Positions 1-13,165 of a DNA stretch of 64,000 bases are shown here, in pieces. The position numbers were made by a program, and so were the translations under genes. The notes under the pieces were generated by a model. It was not told where the DNA came from and did not search any database. It saw only the letters and a program-made list of their open reading frames with translations. Each line of letters opens with the position of its first letter. The stretch's first letter is position 1. The stretch is taken from NCBI GenBank assembly GCA_022393335.1, contig JAJEKB010001077.1, positions 89,015 through 153,014 of the forward strand, in the 5' to 3' direction. The DNA is from Macrotrachela quadricornifera. Its lineage: Eukaryota > Rotifera > Eurotatoria > Philodinida > Philodinidae.

Positions 1-965
1 TCTTCATATTGAGAGAACGTGTATGTCCTTGGACTATTTTTATTATATATGAAATGGTATATGGATAGATCTATGTTATTATATATTAAGTTTTTTTTTC
101 TTTCTTGTTCAATTAATATAGTCAAGGTATAGAATTGAATATGAGCAAAAATTTTTGCTATGTTATAGAGGATCTTAGGAGTAAAAATAAGCGCCTTGAG
201 TTGATTGACATCTAACAGGCAGAAGGCAAGCAAGTTATGTGTTGAAAACAATTTAATAGCGTTGTTGTTTTTCTCATCGGACGAATATAAGTATGGAAAA
301 AAAAGAAGAGATATATCTGGATTGGTAATATACAAGTCAAGGAGAAAAGAGCGGATAGAAGAAGTAAGATGATACGATGTACAGGCAGGATACGAGCTGC
401 TTTTGTTCCTTCTTTTACTCTCCGTTTGGTATAAGAAAAATCTTGATGATGGAAACGACGAGAAAAGAAGAAGAAAAAAAAGAATAATTAACGATATGAG
501 CACTGACATAGTTGTTGTTGTTGTTGCTGTTGATTTGCGGTGGTGGTAGTCGAGAATATTCTTGCTTCATATAATACGTGCCTGAAAGAAAGAGGATGAA
601 AGTTGTTGTATCCGTCTTTGCTATTCTTATGTATATGTACGCGCGTCCATATAATGATGATGTTATCCGATTAGAACCAATACTGTTGAGTAAAACAGAC
701 ATTTTGTGTGTGTGTGTGTGTGTGTTGCCCACGCATATATATAAAGCAGTTCGAGGGACATGATCTATGTGGTTTCTTATGCGTATTTGTCTATGTCCTA
801 ATAGAAGCGACAGGAAGAAACGGGTGCCAACATATGTGGTACCACAACTTTCTTGATTTCATGCGGTTTAGATAGTCTTGTTTAGGTTACTTGCTTGTCT
901 CTCTTTTCTCTTGTTGTTTTTTTATCATCACTCCTCTACCGCTATTGCTGCTGTAAGAGGGAGAG
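1..965. other. Upstream non-coding region of the Ig-repeat gene
   Basis: I see no supportable coding exon. The stretch is AT-rich with purine runs and a short TG microsatellite at about 704-724. It probably holds the promoter and 5' UTR of the Ig-repeat gene starting at 966. No TATA box or other element can be assigned with confidence. Confidence 0.5.
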
Positions 966-3900
966 ATGGACAACTTTTACTACGATTCATCATCGACATA
1001 TTCGAGCTTTTCGCGTGTTATGTATGGTGGTTCACCACGATATCATAATTTTGAAACACCATATGCCTATCGTACGCTCTATCGACAACGTTTACTTCAT
1101 CGATCACAATCAACTGGCCCATCTTGTAAGCTTATTATTAATTTATTACAAATTTTATTTTTATAAAAAATATTATTTTAAATAAATATAATAATGATTT
1201 TATTAATTTATTTATTTAGCTCTCCCTGAAGTACCTCGAATTGAACATCGGGATGCTAGTTATAGCCGACGTCCAGCACAAGAAGTGCAATATGATTTAT
1301 GGCGTGAACCAGATACTAAACCAGTATTTACATTCATGCTTCGACCACGTCTTATTCAAGAAGGCGTTGGCTGTAAATTGATTTGTTGCGTTAGTGGTAA
1401 ACCACCACCAAAGGTTAATCATTTTTTATATTATTTTATAACATTAGAATATTTTCTTTTAATAGGTACAATGGTTTAAAGAACGTACACAATTAAATGA
1501 TAACGATTCACATTATATGACATCACATGTTCATGGTGTCTGCACCTTAGAGATTACAGCATGTGAAACAGGAGACAGTGGAATGTTTCGCTGTTATGCT
1601 ACCAATCCTTTAGGTAGCGATGAAACAACTTGTTTACTTCATGTCGAAGGTAAACATATAATTTCTATGAAGATTTCTATTATGTAACAAGAAACATTTT
1701 ATAGAAGTACGCCGAACTCGACGTGCTCAATCAGCTCGACCAGGCGAAGGCGATACATCGCGAGGTGGAAGTCGAGCACGTTCACCGTCACCTGTTCGTG
1801 CATCAGGTAGAGATGCAAGTTGGCGCGATAAATTAGGTGCTGGTGAAAAACCTGCTCGTGATACACTTGACGTTGAAAAACCAAGTAAGTTGTAATATTC
1901 TTCTCAATATAATGATTATTTATTATATGTTTTGACAAATGTTATCTAAATATACTATTTTTTTTATCTATATGATAATTATGAAGAAGATATAATTCTC
2001 TTGTTGATTAACTAGAGAATTTTTTTGTTTTCCTGATCGATAGAAATTTAATTTTATATATTTAGAACGTAAAGAACGTCGTGATCCTCCCAAATTTAGT
2101 GATCAACTTACCGATGTCACTGTCTTCGAAGGTATGTATATATACTATTTTCTTTGTTTTTACTTGATTATTTTTTTTTGTAATAAGGTTCTACAGCTAA
2201 ATTCCGCTGTGAAGTTAAGGGCAAACCAACACCTCAGATTGAATGGTTGAAGAATGGCGAGGTAAAGCATTAAAAGATTATAGTAAAAAAAAACATGTAA
2301 AATTTTTATTTCAGTCCTTAACTGTTGAATCTCGTATTCAACAAACATATGATGATAACATAGCAACATTAGTCATCAAAAAAGTTAAATTAGATGATAA
2401 TGGAGAATATATTTGTCGAGCCACAAATGATGAAGGTTCGGATACATCAACTGCTCAGCTTACTGTTAAAGGTATTTTATACTTTATGTAATCAACATTT
2501 AATCGATTTAGTTATATTATAGCTCATGTACCAGGTGAAGATGAAGAAGCATATGCTGCTTCATTAGCTCAAGAAGACGAAACAACTGTTCAAGCTGCAC
2601 CACAAGGAGCCAGTGAAGAAGCTCTTACTGCTGCTGCTCCTGTTCCTGAACCAACTGAAGGCGCTGCTAGCGAAACAGCTGCTAAGGTTGAAGAAAAACT
2701 TCCATCAGAAGCTGTAGCTGAAGTTCCAGAAAGTGCTAATATTTCAACAGAACCAGCACCAATTGAAGCACCAGTTGGTACTGAAACTACTCCCGCTCCA
2801 GCAGCAGAACCTACTCCAGCAGCAGAACCTGCTCCAGCGGCAGAACCAACACCAGCTCCTGAACCTGAACCTGCTAAACCAGCTGCTGGTAAAGCTGCTC
2901 CAGGCAAAAAACCAGCAACACCAGCTGCACCTGAGAAGAAACCAGCTGGAGCTGCTGCTTTAAAAAAACCTGAACCAGCTAAAAAACCTGAAGAAAAGAA
3001 GGAAGCTGCTGCACCAGCTGCCAAAAAACCTGCTGACGATAAGACAAAAAAACCAGCTGCAGATGAAAAGAAAAAGGTTAGATTAGAAATATGTGGTCAG
3101 AATAAATTTAACCTTCGTATGTTTTCTTTTTAACTATAGACAGAAGAAACTCAACCAAAAGCTGCAGCTCCTGCTGGAGAAGCAGCACCTGCTGAAGCTG
3201 AAAAGAAGAAAGAAGAAGAAGTAGAACCAAAGAAGAAGAAAGAAGAAGAAGAAGCACAAGAAAAACCAGCCGAAGCTAGAGAAAAATTTACTAAACATAT
3301 TAAATCTCAAAATTTAATGGAAGGTGATCCTTTAACACTTGACTGTGTTGTTTCAGGTAATGTTTTATTTAAATTTTCATATCAATTCTAACATATTTTC
3401 TTTTTACTTTTAGGTGGTAATGAAGAAGTTGACTTAACATGGCTACGAAATAATAAAGAAATTCCCGAAAATCCAGATTTTCGACGAGAACGTGAAGGAA
3501 ATACATTTAAATTAGTTGTTACCGAAGTGTAATTATATCAAAATATAATAAACAATCTTTTAGTTGATTTTATTTATTTTTTATAGATTTCCTGAAGATT
3601 CAGGTGTCTTCTCAGCTTTATTAAAAACTCAAACAGGAAATCCACGTATTTCATCTTGTTCAGTCATTATTCAAGGTAAGTAAATACATATTTTTAATAA
3701 ATACTATTATATAGTGACTATTTAAGCTCGTGATGAAGAACCACTTGATCCATGCTTTGGGCAATTTCCACAAAGTATTAGTTTAGAAGAAGGTGGTAAA
3801 GCAAAATTTACTTGTAAGCTTTCAGGTTCAACTCCTATGACTGGTAAGGAAAAAAATAATTGAATAATATTTATTTATTTTTAAATTCTTGTCTTCTTGT

Positions 3901-4099
3901 TATAATAGCTGAATGGAATCTTAATGGTAAACCACTTGATCGTGAATCAAGTCGATTTACATTTACTGATGCTGACACTGAATTTTCACTTGAAATTCCT
4001 GTTGTTTTGGCAACAGATGAGGGTCAATATCATGTAACTATTTCAAATGATAAAGGAGAAATTACTGCTGCATACAGTTTACATGTCGATCAATCGTGA
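966..4099 (+). CDS. Immunoglobulin I-set repeat protein, muscle/cytoskeletal type (titin/palladin-like)
   Basis: Predicted structural protein of about 765 aa. Exons: 966-1125, 1220-1413, 1466-1649, 1705-1884, 2066-2131, 2188-2261, 2315-2471, 2523-3076, 3140-3356, 3414-3528, 3587-3675, 3727-3843, 3909-4099. All introns are GT-AG and the frame holds throughout. The N-terminus is Tyr/Ser-rich. Four Ig I-set domains lie near residues 83-178, 246-338, 558-663 and 665-764. They show the typical Cys, Trp (VQWFKE, IEWLKN, LTWLRN) and D-x-G-x-Y/F-x-C strand F pattern (DSGMFRCYA, DNGEYICRA). Ig3 and Ig4 lack the strand F cysteine (DSGVFSA, DEGQYHV). Between Ig2 and Ig3 is a Pro-Ala-Glu-Lys-rich segment of about 200 aa, PEVK-like in composition. 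There is no signal peptide, so it is intracellular. Such proteins act in sarcomeres or actin scaffolds. No kinase or Fn3 domain is visible. The orthologue (palladin, stretchin or Unc-89 class) cannot be fixed. Confidence 0.9.
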
Positions 4100-4116
4100 A
4101 ATTAGACAAATGGTTA

Positions 4117-4122
4117 AATAAA
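4117..4122 (+). terminator. Poly(A) signal AATAAA of the Ig-repeat gene
   Basis: A canonical AATAAA hexamer lies 18 bases after the stop codon at 4097-4099. This is close, but usable in compact genomes. Another candidate is at about 4551. Confidence 0.45.
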
Positions 4123-4381
4123 ACAGTAATCATATATATTTATTGTCAACATAAGTGTGTATGTTTGGCAAGACTAAAAGCAAAAAAAAAATAGCTTAAG
4201 AATTTTGGTTGTTTTTTTCATTTCTTCTATTTGTATTTTTTATATTACCTTTGCCGCTCAACCTTTGTTTTTTTTATGTCTATGTTTTTCTCCTATTTAG
4301 AAAATTTAATGCCTAGCCTATTCTTCTTCACTTTAGTATCATATTCTATCTATATTTCTTTACAAAACAACCGCCTTCTTT

Positions 4382-4406
4382 TATGTGTGTGTGTGCGTGT
4401 GTGTGT
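4382..4406. repeat. TG microsatellite
   Basis: An alternating TG tract with one CG interruption, in the convergent 3' region between the Ig-repeat gene and the GT31 gene. Confidence 0.8.
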
Positions 4407-4624
4407 AAATTGTTAAAATCTTAACATCAAAAAGAAAACAAATATAAAGACAAAATAGTCTAGTCGAAAAAATATTATTTAAATCTTAATTATGCTTGAA
4501 TATATTTAAGCCTTTATTTTCTTCTCTATTTATTACAATTTCATTGTCTTAATAAAAAAAAAATACTAACATAACAGTTATCAACAATAAAAATTAATAA
4601 ATAATAACAAAAGAACCAGATTAA

Positions 4625-5758
4625 CTAATGAATAAGTCGATGTGTTTTCTTAATAATTTGCCAATATTCATTAAATGCTCCAAAGATATCAACTGCATTA
4701 CCACGGTGAGAATCAGCAGCACATGCAAATGCTGTTGATCGATTAAAAAAATTTTCACACTCATGGTCATATTCAATACGATAATTAGACATAGATTGAC
4801 GTGGAATAGATAGATAATCTGGTATAATACCGCTACATTAACAAAATGAATATATCAATTTTAGAATTCATCAAAAAACAAAAAACATACGTTATATAAA
4901 CATCTGATATACGAAATGGTGCTGGATCCTGATAAGCAGTATAGAGAATAGCATCACGCGCTTTTTTTGATATTAAATAACCAAAACCTGATAAAAATAC
5001 CGGATAATTCTTACATGGAAATTCTTCTAATGTAACAACATATCGAGCTACTACTGAACTATTTGAATAACGAAACACATATGGATCAATATGTCTATAA
5101 CCATACATATTCATATCTGATATTTTAAATGATTTATTTATTGGATGTTTAATTAATGGTGAAATAAATTTTAAAAGTAATATCATATTAATGAATATAT
5201 CATCATCCGTTTTAAATACAAATTTTGCTGTACGACAATAACGAAATGACCATTCTAATAACGATAAAACACGATGTGTAACTAATGTATATTGTTGAGG
5301 TAATTCAACTTGAATTATATCATGAAATAGATTATTTTCAAGTTGAATAGTATGGCTTAAATTTTCATTAAAATCAATAAGAAATAAATATTTGACATTT
5401 ATTGATGAATAAATACCAAGATTTTTTCCTGATCCCCATGTACGACGAATTGCATCACGTGTATTATAATTATTTGATTTTGATACAATTATTATTAATA
5501 GATCAACAGGTTCATTTAAACAAAGATCTGAATTGTCTATTATAAATTTGTAGAGATTGGTACGTTGAAAGCGGTGAGATTGTGAACGTTTTGTAGAAAG
5601 ATTGTATGTTGGAAATAATGAACTAAATATTGAAAATAATTTATTTTTATTTATTAAAAAACTTTCGAAAGTCTGTCAAGTGAATATAACAACAAATGTA
5701 AAATGTTTAGCGTTAGCTATACCGTTCTAAACTGATTGAAAAGATCGAATGATAACAT
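4625..5758 (-). CDS. Beta-1,3-galactosyltransferase-like glycosyltransferase (GT31)
   Basis: Golgi-type glycosyltransferase predicted to transfer a hexose from UDP-sugar to a glycan acceptor. Model, in minus order: 5723-5758, 4891-5672, 4625-4832, about 341 aa. Family motifs are clear: RDAIRRTWG (about residue 100), the metal-binding acidic triplet in FKTDDDIFIN (around 5199-5212), YPVFLSGFGYLIS, and a SDVYITG motif in place of the usual EDVY-G. The last exon joins in phase 2 and ends in a stop at 4625-4627. The first exon (12 codons) is weak, because GT31 enzymes need an N-terminal type II membrane anchor and this model has none. The true first exon is probably further upstream. A hydrophobic reading (LLICIFF) just before 5758 and the membrane-anchored ORF at 6863-7282 are candidates; the latter's donor is out of phase with the 5672 acceptor if joined directly. 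Confidence 0.82.
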
Positions 5759-6862
5759 GGATACATCATTGAAGAATATACAAATAAGTAAGTTCAATTA
5801 TCTTAATAAACTATCGAATTTTATGAGTAATGTTTTTTCTCATTCGAATCCTCTAGTGGTTTTTGTTCCTGAGAGATTTCCACACACATATAGATTATTA
5901 CATATGAATGTTACGTATTTGTGGAATATTTATTAGTAAATTATTATAGGAATTAATAAATTAGAATATTTCATCTGCAAATAAAATGAAAATTTTGTTG
6001 ATTCTTTAAAATGATCTATTATCTGTTTTTATTGATGTTTTTCTCCAAACAAAAACACTATAAAAGACCTCTTATGTTTATACATGTAATAAATGATAGA
6101 TAGCAGATGGCAAAACAAAAAACAGAAAACAAACATAGTATATAAAAAGAAACTGTTCTGATTGTAACAAATAACATCATATTAAAGAGTTATTTCAGTC
6201 AAATCTGAATTTACTATTTCAAAGACAAATAGAAATTAAAACCAAAAAGTTGTTTCACAAAAGAAAGTGATTAGAATAATTGAAATTTTTTTATTGTATA
6301 AACTAATAATAAATACTCTAGTTAAAAATTTTAATGAATACAATCCAGTAAAGTTCTTTTACAAATTTATCCCATCTGGATAATTGTATTAAAAATAATC
6401 GTTTATCTAAAGCTTTATTTGTCAAATGTAATATCTTTCGTCAAGGAATGTAGACAAGAGTCTTTCTAAAAGAAAGACACGACAGACAGTATGGAAAATA
6501 AATGTGTTTTTTTCTTCATCAATCAATCTTAGTTCTAATCGTTTTTGGTATTCATGTATTTTTACAACGTTAAGGAGAGTTTTAAAAAATTCCATCATGT
6601 ATTTTTTTACGAATAACATCGAAACAGTTTATATTTTTCTCAAATAAATCTACGATAGATCTGGCCTATTATATTCAAGTATAATATTTCTCTTGATCTA
6701 TAATTTATGAAACATAGTCCAGGTGATTAAAATAAGCATAGACATTAAAAATGATTGTAGCTATAAATAAATTACTAGATCAGGATAAGACTGTTTTATT
6801 ATAGATCTTTTAAATTATTAAAACATTCATTTTAGAATTTGATTTTCTAAAAAAAAATTTTT
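5759..6862. other. AT-rich non-coding stretch
   Basis: No reading frame here shows family motifs or convincing codon usage. It may be the first intron or 5' flank of the GT31 gene. Confidence 0.4.
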
Positions 6863-7282
6863 CTACCTGGCTGCAGCATAGGGTATTCCATTATTACTTT
6901 TAATTTGATTAATAACATTAGATAAAGCTGTCGCTTGTGATATATTTTGTGTTCTTGTACATTTTAATCCTAATGAGTATTCTCGTTGAACATGTTCATA
7001 AAATTTAATTAAATCATCTTGATTATATTCATTTTCAAGTATATTTTGAATAAATTTAATTGCTGGATTTGTTTCTACTAAATATTGATTGTGGTCTGGT
7101 TGTTGAGAACTATTTGGTAATGCTTTTGTACTCATTGTATAGTGTATTATTTTTTGTTCATTTTGATCACGAAAAAAATAAATACAACCAAGAAATGCAT
7201 TTAGAAATAATAATGTCAAAAAAAAACATTGCCTAGTGAACCAATTAATACGTTGGTTGCCACGATTCGAAATGAATATCAT
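6863..7282 (-). CDS. Possible single-pass membrane protein, or anchor exon of a larger gene
   Basis: An open frame of about 139 aa from the ATG at 7280-7282. It has a basic N-terminus (SNRGNQRINWFTRQ), one strong membrane segment (CFFLTLLFLNAFLGCIYFF, about residues 20-38), then a polar, charged region with two NxS sites. This is type II topology. No family is recognised. Near the C-terminus the sequence reads GCCAG followed by GTAGAA, which could be a splice donor (phase 2), so the frame may be a first exon rather than a whole gene. It is on the same strand and just upstream of the GT31 gene, so it could be a stem/anchor of a glycosyltransferase. I could not find a frame-compatible connecting exon. 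Confidence 0.4.
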   Translation of the reverse strand: MIFISNRGNQRINWFTRQCFFLTLLFLNAFLGCIYFFRDQNEQKIIHYTMSTKALPNSSQQPDHNQYLVETNPAIKFIQNILENEYNQDDLIKFYEHVQREYSLGLKCTRTQNISQATALSNVINQIKSNNGIPYAAAR

Positions 7283-10200
7283 TGGATTAAATACGATGTT
7301 TATAGTACTGTGCAATAATAATTAATTATCTAAACAAAAAAAACGAATTTGTGAAATGTATAAAAGTTGTAATAATATTTTTCTAGAAGGTTAGGTAGCA
7401 TAATGTTATAATTTCAAACAGTATGAATGATAAATTTCATTTTAAATTAAAGATTGACAAAAATTAGATTCATCCATACGAAGCAATAACTATTATGAAG
7501 GTTTTTGCTATTAAATTTTGGATTTTTTTAGGAATTTGTAGATTATAACAGTGGCAAAATGGTCTTTCAAAGAGAAATGAGCCTAGCTATGATATGGAAA
7601 TAATAAGAAGTACAACAAAAAAGCACTAGTTTGTTATATACTCATAGCTTTGATCTCTTTCTCTTGAACGAACATTTAGCCATTTCTATGAACCACAATT
7701 TTTTAGAAATTTGCAGAGTTCAACAGTAAAGAACTATCATGATTCCTATTGACTCATATGGATAAATTCTATTTTCAATGAGGTTAATTTAATATAAAAC
7801 TTAATATTTATACTATTGAAAATTTCGATGCTGTTTCTTTGGAAAAATATTAATATAAAATATTCACAATTTCGATAGAGCGAGTCAAATAATAAGTACA
7901 AATGAATGACGAACAGTAAAGATAAACATATAGCGATGACTAAATTTGAAGAAGTAGACCAATTATCACTAATGCTGGAACTTCACTTTCTTTCTAAAGG
8001 AAAGAAAATTTTCACATATTGGTCATGTCTTATGAATAACATCACATGTTTATCTGCCTCTTTTCCTCTTTTTTTTCTCTCATGTTTCATACTATGTGCT
8101 ATTGTTTACATGCTATTTTCATTTACAAGTGATCTAATGTTTGAATACATCTTTATAAATTTATTGATCTCAGTTATGTCTGATTTATATATATTTATGC
8201 GTATATACACATATTTACACAATTGCAGCTTATTTAAAAAAATGACTATAAAAATTAACAAATTTATTCTAGCTATTGAATAGATAATGCGTCACAAATA
8301 CTAGTAAGTTTTAGACTGAAAGTTCAGTATTATGATTAGAACTTATTTGGTGTGTTTAAAGTTCAAAATTACTGAATTCTTTCTACTTATTAATAGACTA
8401 ACTCGTAAGCCGGATGCATCTACATGCGAACATCCGAATTAAATTCTACATAACCGACAAACTTTGAAGAAATTTATTTCAAAATAGAAATATCGCTGAA
8501 ATTTCTGATGCACATATTTCTGTATACCGTTCTTCACAATGAATGATGTTAAATGATCGTTAAGTCGCTAAGAAAAACAAAAATATAAAGCGAAAGGTGT
8601 GACTTATGAACATATACGAGATGATTCAAAACTTACTTTCTCGAAAAAAAAAATGAATATTTTCATTACATTTTCAGTAAAAGAGCTGATTTTTTTTACC
8701 ACTGATAGAGACATGCCTAGAGAGATCCTTTGTTAACTATCGCCTTCAACCTCAACCAATAAGTACTATTGATGACAATTTCTATGTTTTGGTTTGCGTA
8801 TGTGTATATAATGAAGTTGATGGCCTGTGCCTTTCTTTAAATCATACAGGAAACATAATCAATTTCAAAATTGTCCAGCTAGTAGACTATATGGATCATT
8901 AGAAAGTATATTAAGAAGAGAGAAAGTACCAAACGAAACCTTCGAGCATGCTACGAAAATTGTAAAATAGTTTTGTATATGCCATGAAATATGTGAAAAT
9001 TTCAATTTGGTTATAAAATAATCGGTATGATATTATTTTTTTCAGTCTAGTGATAATGGTCACACTGATGAAATCATAACCGATTCGGGTGACTCAATAG
9101 AAGGAAATTCTTGGATATCATTATAAAGTTTAATTATTATCAATACACGGTCAAGATATTGTTTATATATGAATATGTTACTCTCCTGTATAGTTGAATA
9201 ATGATTCTCTGTATTGACAAATAATTGCTTGCTGTATCAGTACTAGAATATTAGCGATATTCATCTTTATTGGAGTTCATTCGATAAAATACGAGGTTTA
9301 ATCCAATGTCGAAAGATGAATTACGTTACTCATTAATCAAGCTATTCGTTAAACTGATGTGCAATTGCGTTTTGATAAGACTATACATCTCTTGATACTA
9401 TATCAATATATGATTCACATAAACATTGAACAAACGATTAATTTGATATTGTTGTGATCAATGATTGGTCTGTGCTATTGTTGCCCAAAGAGCTTCAATT
9501 GTTTTTGTAAACTAATAGAAGCAGAGAAATAATGGTACTCAGAGGAAAATAAATTACAAATGATATATGGTGATAATTCCATAACGTCATCTCGTATGCT
9601 GATTATTTTATCATGATTAAATATTATATAAGAAGAATTTTGGATTACTTTAGAAATAAATTTAAGAAAACGTGAAATTAGCACGTTGTAATAAGAAGAA
9701 TAATAGATAAATTATATGATACAAGAATTTCTTTTTGAAGTCATATAAGTTTATTTTTCTTTCTTGGTAAATAATAATAGATTCTGCATCTAACATAAAT
9801 ATAGAGAGTATGTGATGATAGTTGGAAGGATTCTACAATAATTATACGACGTTATTTTTCACCTGTATAAGACAATATATTGTCATGATTCTATTTAGTT
9901 TACCAATATTCTGTTTTAAACAACATAACATAAATACAATAACAAAAATATATATATATCAGAATAGATAGCGATTTTAGGAATAATAAGTCTATAAATT
10001 ATTTAGTAATCTATTCATGTAGGAGATACGAATCTACTATATATTATAAACAACAATAATATATTACGAGGTGAAAAATCAAAGTCATATATTAATAAAA
10101 TATGTGACAAAATATTGGTTCTTTTCGGTTTCCATTGTTGAGATGAGTATCTGTCAAAAATAAATGAATATTAAACATATATGATAATTGTATTTTGTGT

Positions 10201-10559
10201 AGTAGTATTAACTAAATTTGAAAAGAATTGTGTTAAATTGAATAACAAATATTTTAGATGTATAACCTTTTGTTAATAATGCTAAATGAATGTTCATGAC
10301 GATTATTTAATTGACAAGGAATGTTCAGTGTTTTGTCAAGAATGGAAATACCAATATTATATGATGGGTCTGAATGGTTTATATCATACTGTTGTTTATA
10401 TTTGTTCTCGAATCATAGTAATGATGAGTTTGTCGTGTTCATTTCAAGTCGATAAATACTAGATGAAGTATTTTTATGTTTTTAAGTTCGTATAAAATCT
10501 TCATATTGTGGTCTTGATGATCAAATGGTAAAATGATTCATCGATCATGCATTATTTTA
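7283..10559. other. Gene-poor AT-rich region
   Basis: I see no gene. A hydrophobic open frame at 7906-8283 has no recognisable family and composition typical of AT-rich chance ORFs. A small hairpin (GGATG/CATCC) lies near 8410-8437. Nothing else stands out. Confidence 0.5.
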
Positions 10560-11133
10560 AAAGATGCCTAAGAGGTTTCAAAAGTTTTGGTCACGATATT
10601 CAAAGAACTTTATCGGATAAGGTGGCCTTCTAAGAAATAGAAAAACAAATATACCATGTTGTAATGCTTTTCGAGACACATCGTATAACATACAGTAACT
10701 CCTGTTTTCATAAGACTTTGAAGGAGCTAGAATCAATTTACTAATAGACGACTACATACGCATACTCACCTAGGACCACATCCATAAGACAGCTAAAGAT
10801 GCAATGTATATGATGTTGTATCCTGTCAAAAACTCTACAGAATCGTGTGTGAGAAAAATTATTTTACAAACATTTTCGCCCGATACCTGTGACCACAGTA
10901 CTATGTTATTGATCATGCTTGCGTGTGGGCATGTAGTAGTCTATCAATAAATTGATTCTAGTTCCTTCGAAGTCCTATGAAAAATGGATTTACTATATAC
11001 CATTCGATTCGATACACCTCAAAAGCTCCACAACATGGTATATTTGATTTTTCATTTTTGAATAAGTTAACTTATCTGACAAAATCCTTTAAATCCTGTG
11101 GTCAAAGTTTTTGGACCACCCTAAGTATTTCCT
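10560..11133. mobile_element. Long imperfect inverted repeat (foldback/MITE-like element)
   Basis: Left arm at about 10566-10775 and right arm at about 10925-11130 are imperfect reverse complements, by eye about 75-85% identical in aligned blocks, with a loop of about 150 bp. Matching blocks include CAAATATACCATGTTGT (left, near 10645) against the reverse complement of the site near 11030, and the CTAGAATCAATTTA block near 10729 against that near 10954. The outer ends pair as well (AAAAGTTTTGGTCAC near 10578 with the complement of GTCAAAGTTTTTGGAC at about 11101). There is no coding capacity. It could be a non-autonomous transposon or two oppositely oriented copies of a repeat. Target-site duplications were not resolved. 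Confidence 0.65.
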
Positions 11134-13165
11134 CGAATACATTCTACCATTCAGCTTAGTAATTTCGACTTCAAATGCTGAGAATTTATTCAAATGGAGT
11201 ATGTTTTTTTTTTCTTTTTGAATTTTGACTTTTGTTTCTTTGTATAAGTATATCAACAAATTCCTTCGAACTTGATATATAAGTTGATATAGATCAATTT
11301 TGAAAGTTTTATGAAAGCTAAAATATATTTAAACAAGGAGAACAAATTAGTTTAATATATGAACAAAAATTGAATAAAGAAATTTTAGAATTATCTATAT
11401 ACTTCTTCACCAATTGTATATGAAAACTTTGTGACGAGAAACAGGAAAAATTTGATCAATTAATGTTTAAACAATCCACTATTCTTCTTTATCATAAGAA
11501 GTGAATCTTAATGATTCGTATGCAGTAAAGAGTAACTGATATATAAAATTAGCCAATATTGTTTCAACTCCTTGATGAAGAGAGTTCTCAAAAGATTTGG
11601 AGTTGATACCCAAAAAGTAAAACCACTACTATCGACATCTACCATGAGAGTTTCTAGCAATTAATTATTATTGAATTTCAAAGTTTATTAGCATTCGAGC
11701 TTGAAATAAATTAAATTCTATTTTCGATTTGAGTATTCATTAGAGTCCAATATTAACATTTTCATTGCTCAAAAATCAACCAATCATAAAAAAGTTTAGA
11801 CTTCACGTGAGATGTAACGATTGAATCAATCAAATTTTCTTAAAATATGAGATCATTTGACATATCTCGTCATTTTTTGCAACAACAAATACTAAAAAGA
11901 ATAATCCTAACAATTTACTCATTACAATTTCTCAAATCCTGACGAGTAATGTACATTCTTCATATAAAATATCTAATGATTCTTTCCAATGTTAAAAAAT
12001 ATACAACTCCATTTCAATCATGTTCAATTATCAATATGACATTATATACAATTGATAGATAACTAAAATATTTAACAAGTAATGGACTCAACAATACAAA
12101 GATTTGATATATAAAATGATTCTTATAACAAACTCAACATATACTTTATCAAAAAACTATTTAATTAATAAGTCTAATATTACAAAAAATAATCATCAGT
12201 TAAACATATTCAGAAGTTCGCAAATCTAAAAACAAATACGTAACCATGATTGGATTTGTGTTAATGTTAAAAATCGTTTTCAAAAGAAAGATATTATATA
12301 TTTGTTCTATGACCTTCAACTACTTATTGTTCATTCAGTATGGAATTATTATTTGTACATTGACATCCTATATTCAAATGATTAAGAATATCTTCCGACA
12401 TTTCTTATCAAATTTAATGTTGGTTTTAAAAATTTCGACGTTGATTTATGATTAGAGAAAGTATCGAATGAAAGAAGTGGATTAATCGCGCCATTTAATT
12501 TTATTTGAATGATTTTTTTTCTTTCATTCCTGTGCACACAGCTGTTGACTTTATTATGTTCTTTTATGATGTTGATGACGACCATCCGTACTATTTTTTT
12601 CCTTTATAAAAAGAAAACGTCAGGAAAATTCTTCGGTGACTGATCGTTATAGGTAAGTACATATTGAAAAAGAAAAGCTTTGTTTTAAATTATTAGATTA
12701 TCGGAATGAATTTTAAATAGAAGACCTTCTTAGGAATGCTACAAAATCTGTTAGGATACAATTCAATGTATTATTAATATTAGGAGCTTGATAGATTTGA
12801 TTGTCTGATTTTCTTTCAAAAGTCACTTTTTCAATTTTTTATTGTGCTATCAAATGTATCGTTTTTGTTAAATATGACATTTAATTCTATATTTATAGAT
12901 TTAAAACTGTGTTATAGATTTTTATTAGCCACTGTCTATGAAGCAATGCGGCTAGAATTAAAATGTTCATCATTCTTCTCATACTGTAATATATATTACA
13001 TCTACGATTTTTTATTTAAAGAGCAATGTCATCATACTATACATATTAAATCTTTAAAAACTTTTCAGACGATTTTATTTAGACAAATCAATTTCTTTTT
13101 TACACTATTTGTAGATATTTTAATATTTATTTAATATCTATCAAAGTCTTATAATTCTTTTCATA
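11134..13165. other. Non-coding region upstream of Rab39-like gene
   Basis: AT-rich, with no supportable exon. Open frames at 12246-12455 and 12844-13134 lack motifs and, in the second case, an ATG start. The promoter and 5' UTR of the Rab39-like gene presumably lie in the last few hundred bases. Confidence 0.45.

Noticed and set aside
2590..3024. Long Ala/Gly/Ser-rich frame on the minus strand
   Set aside because: Antisense shadow of the Pro-Ala-Glu-Lys linker exon of the Ig-repeat gene.
7906..8283. 125-aa hydrophobic open frame on the plus strand
   Set aside because: Composition is what AT-rich DNA gives by chance, there is no family motif or splice context, and no orthologue is recognised.
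8408..8440. Small GGATG/CATCC hairpin considered as an RNA gene
   Set aside because: The stem is too short, and no tRNA or snRNA boxes are present.
12844..13134. 96-aa frame just upstream of the Rab39-like gene
   Set aside because: No ATG start, random composition, and it does not join the Rab39 N-terminus, which is complete from 13166.
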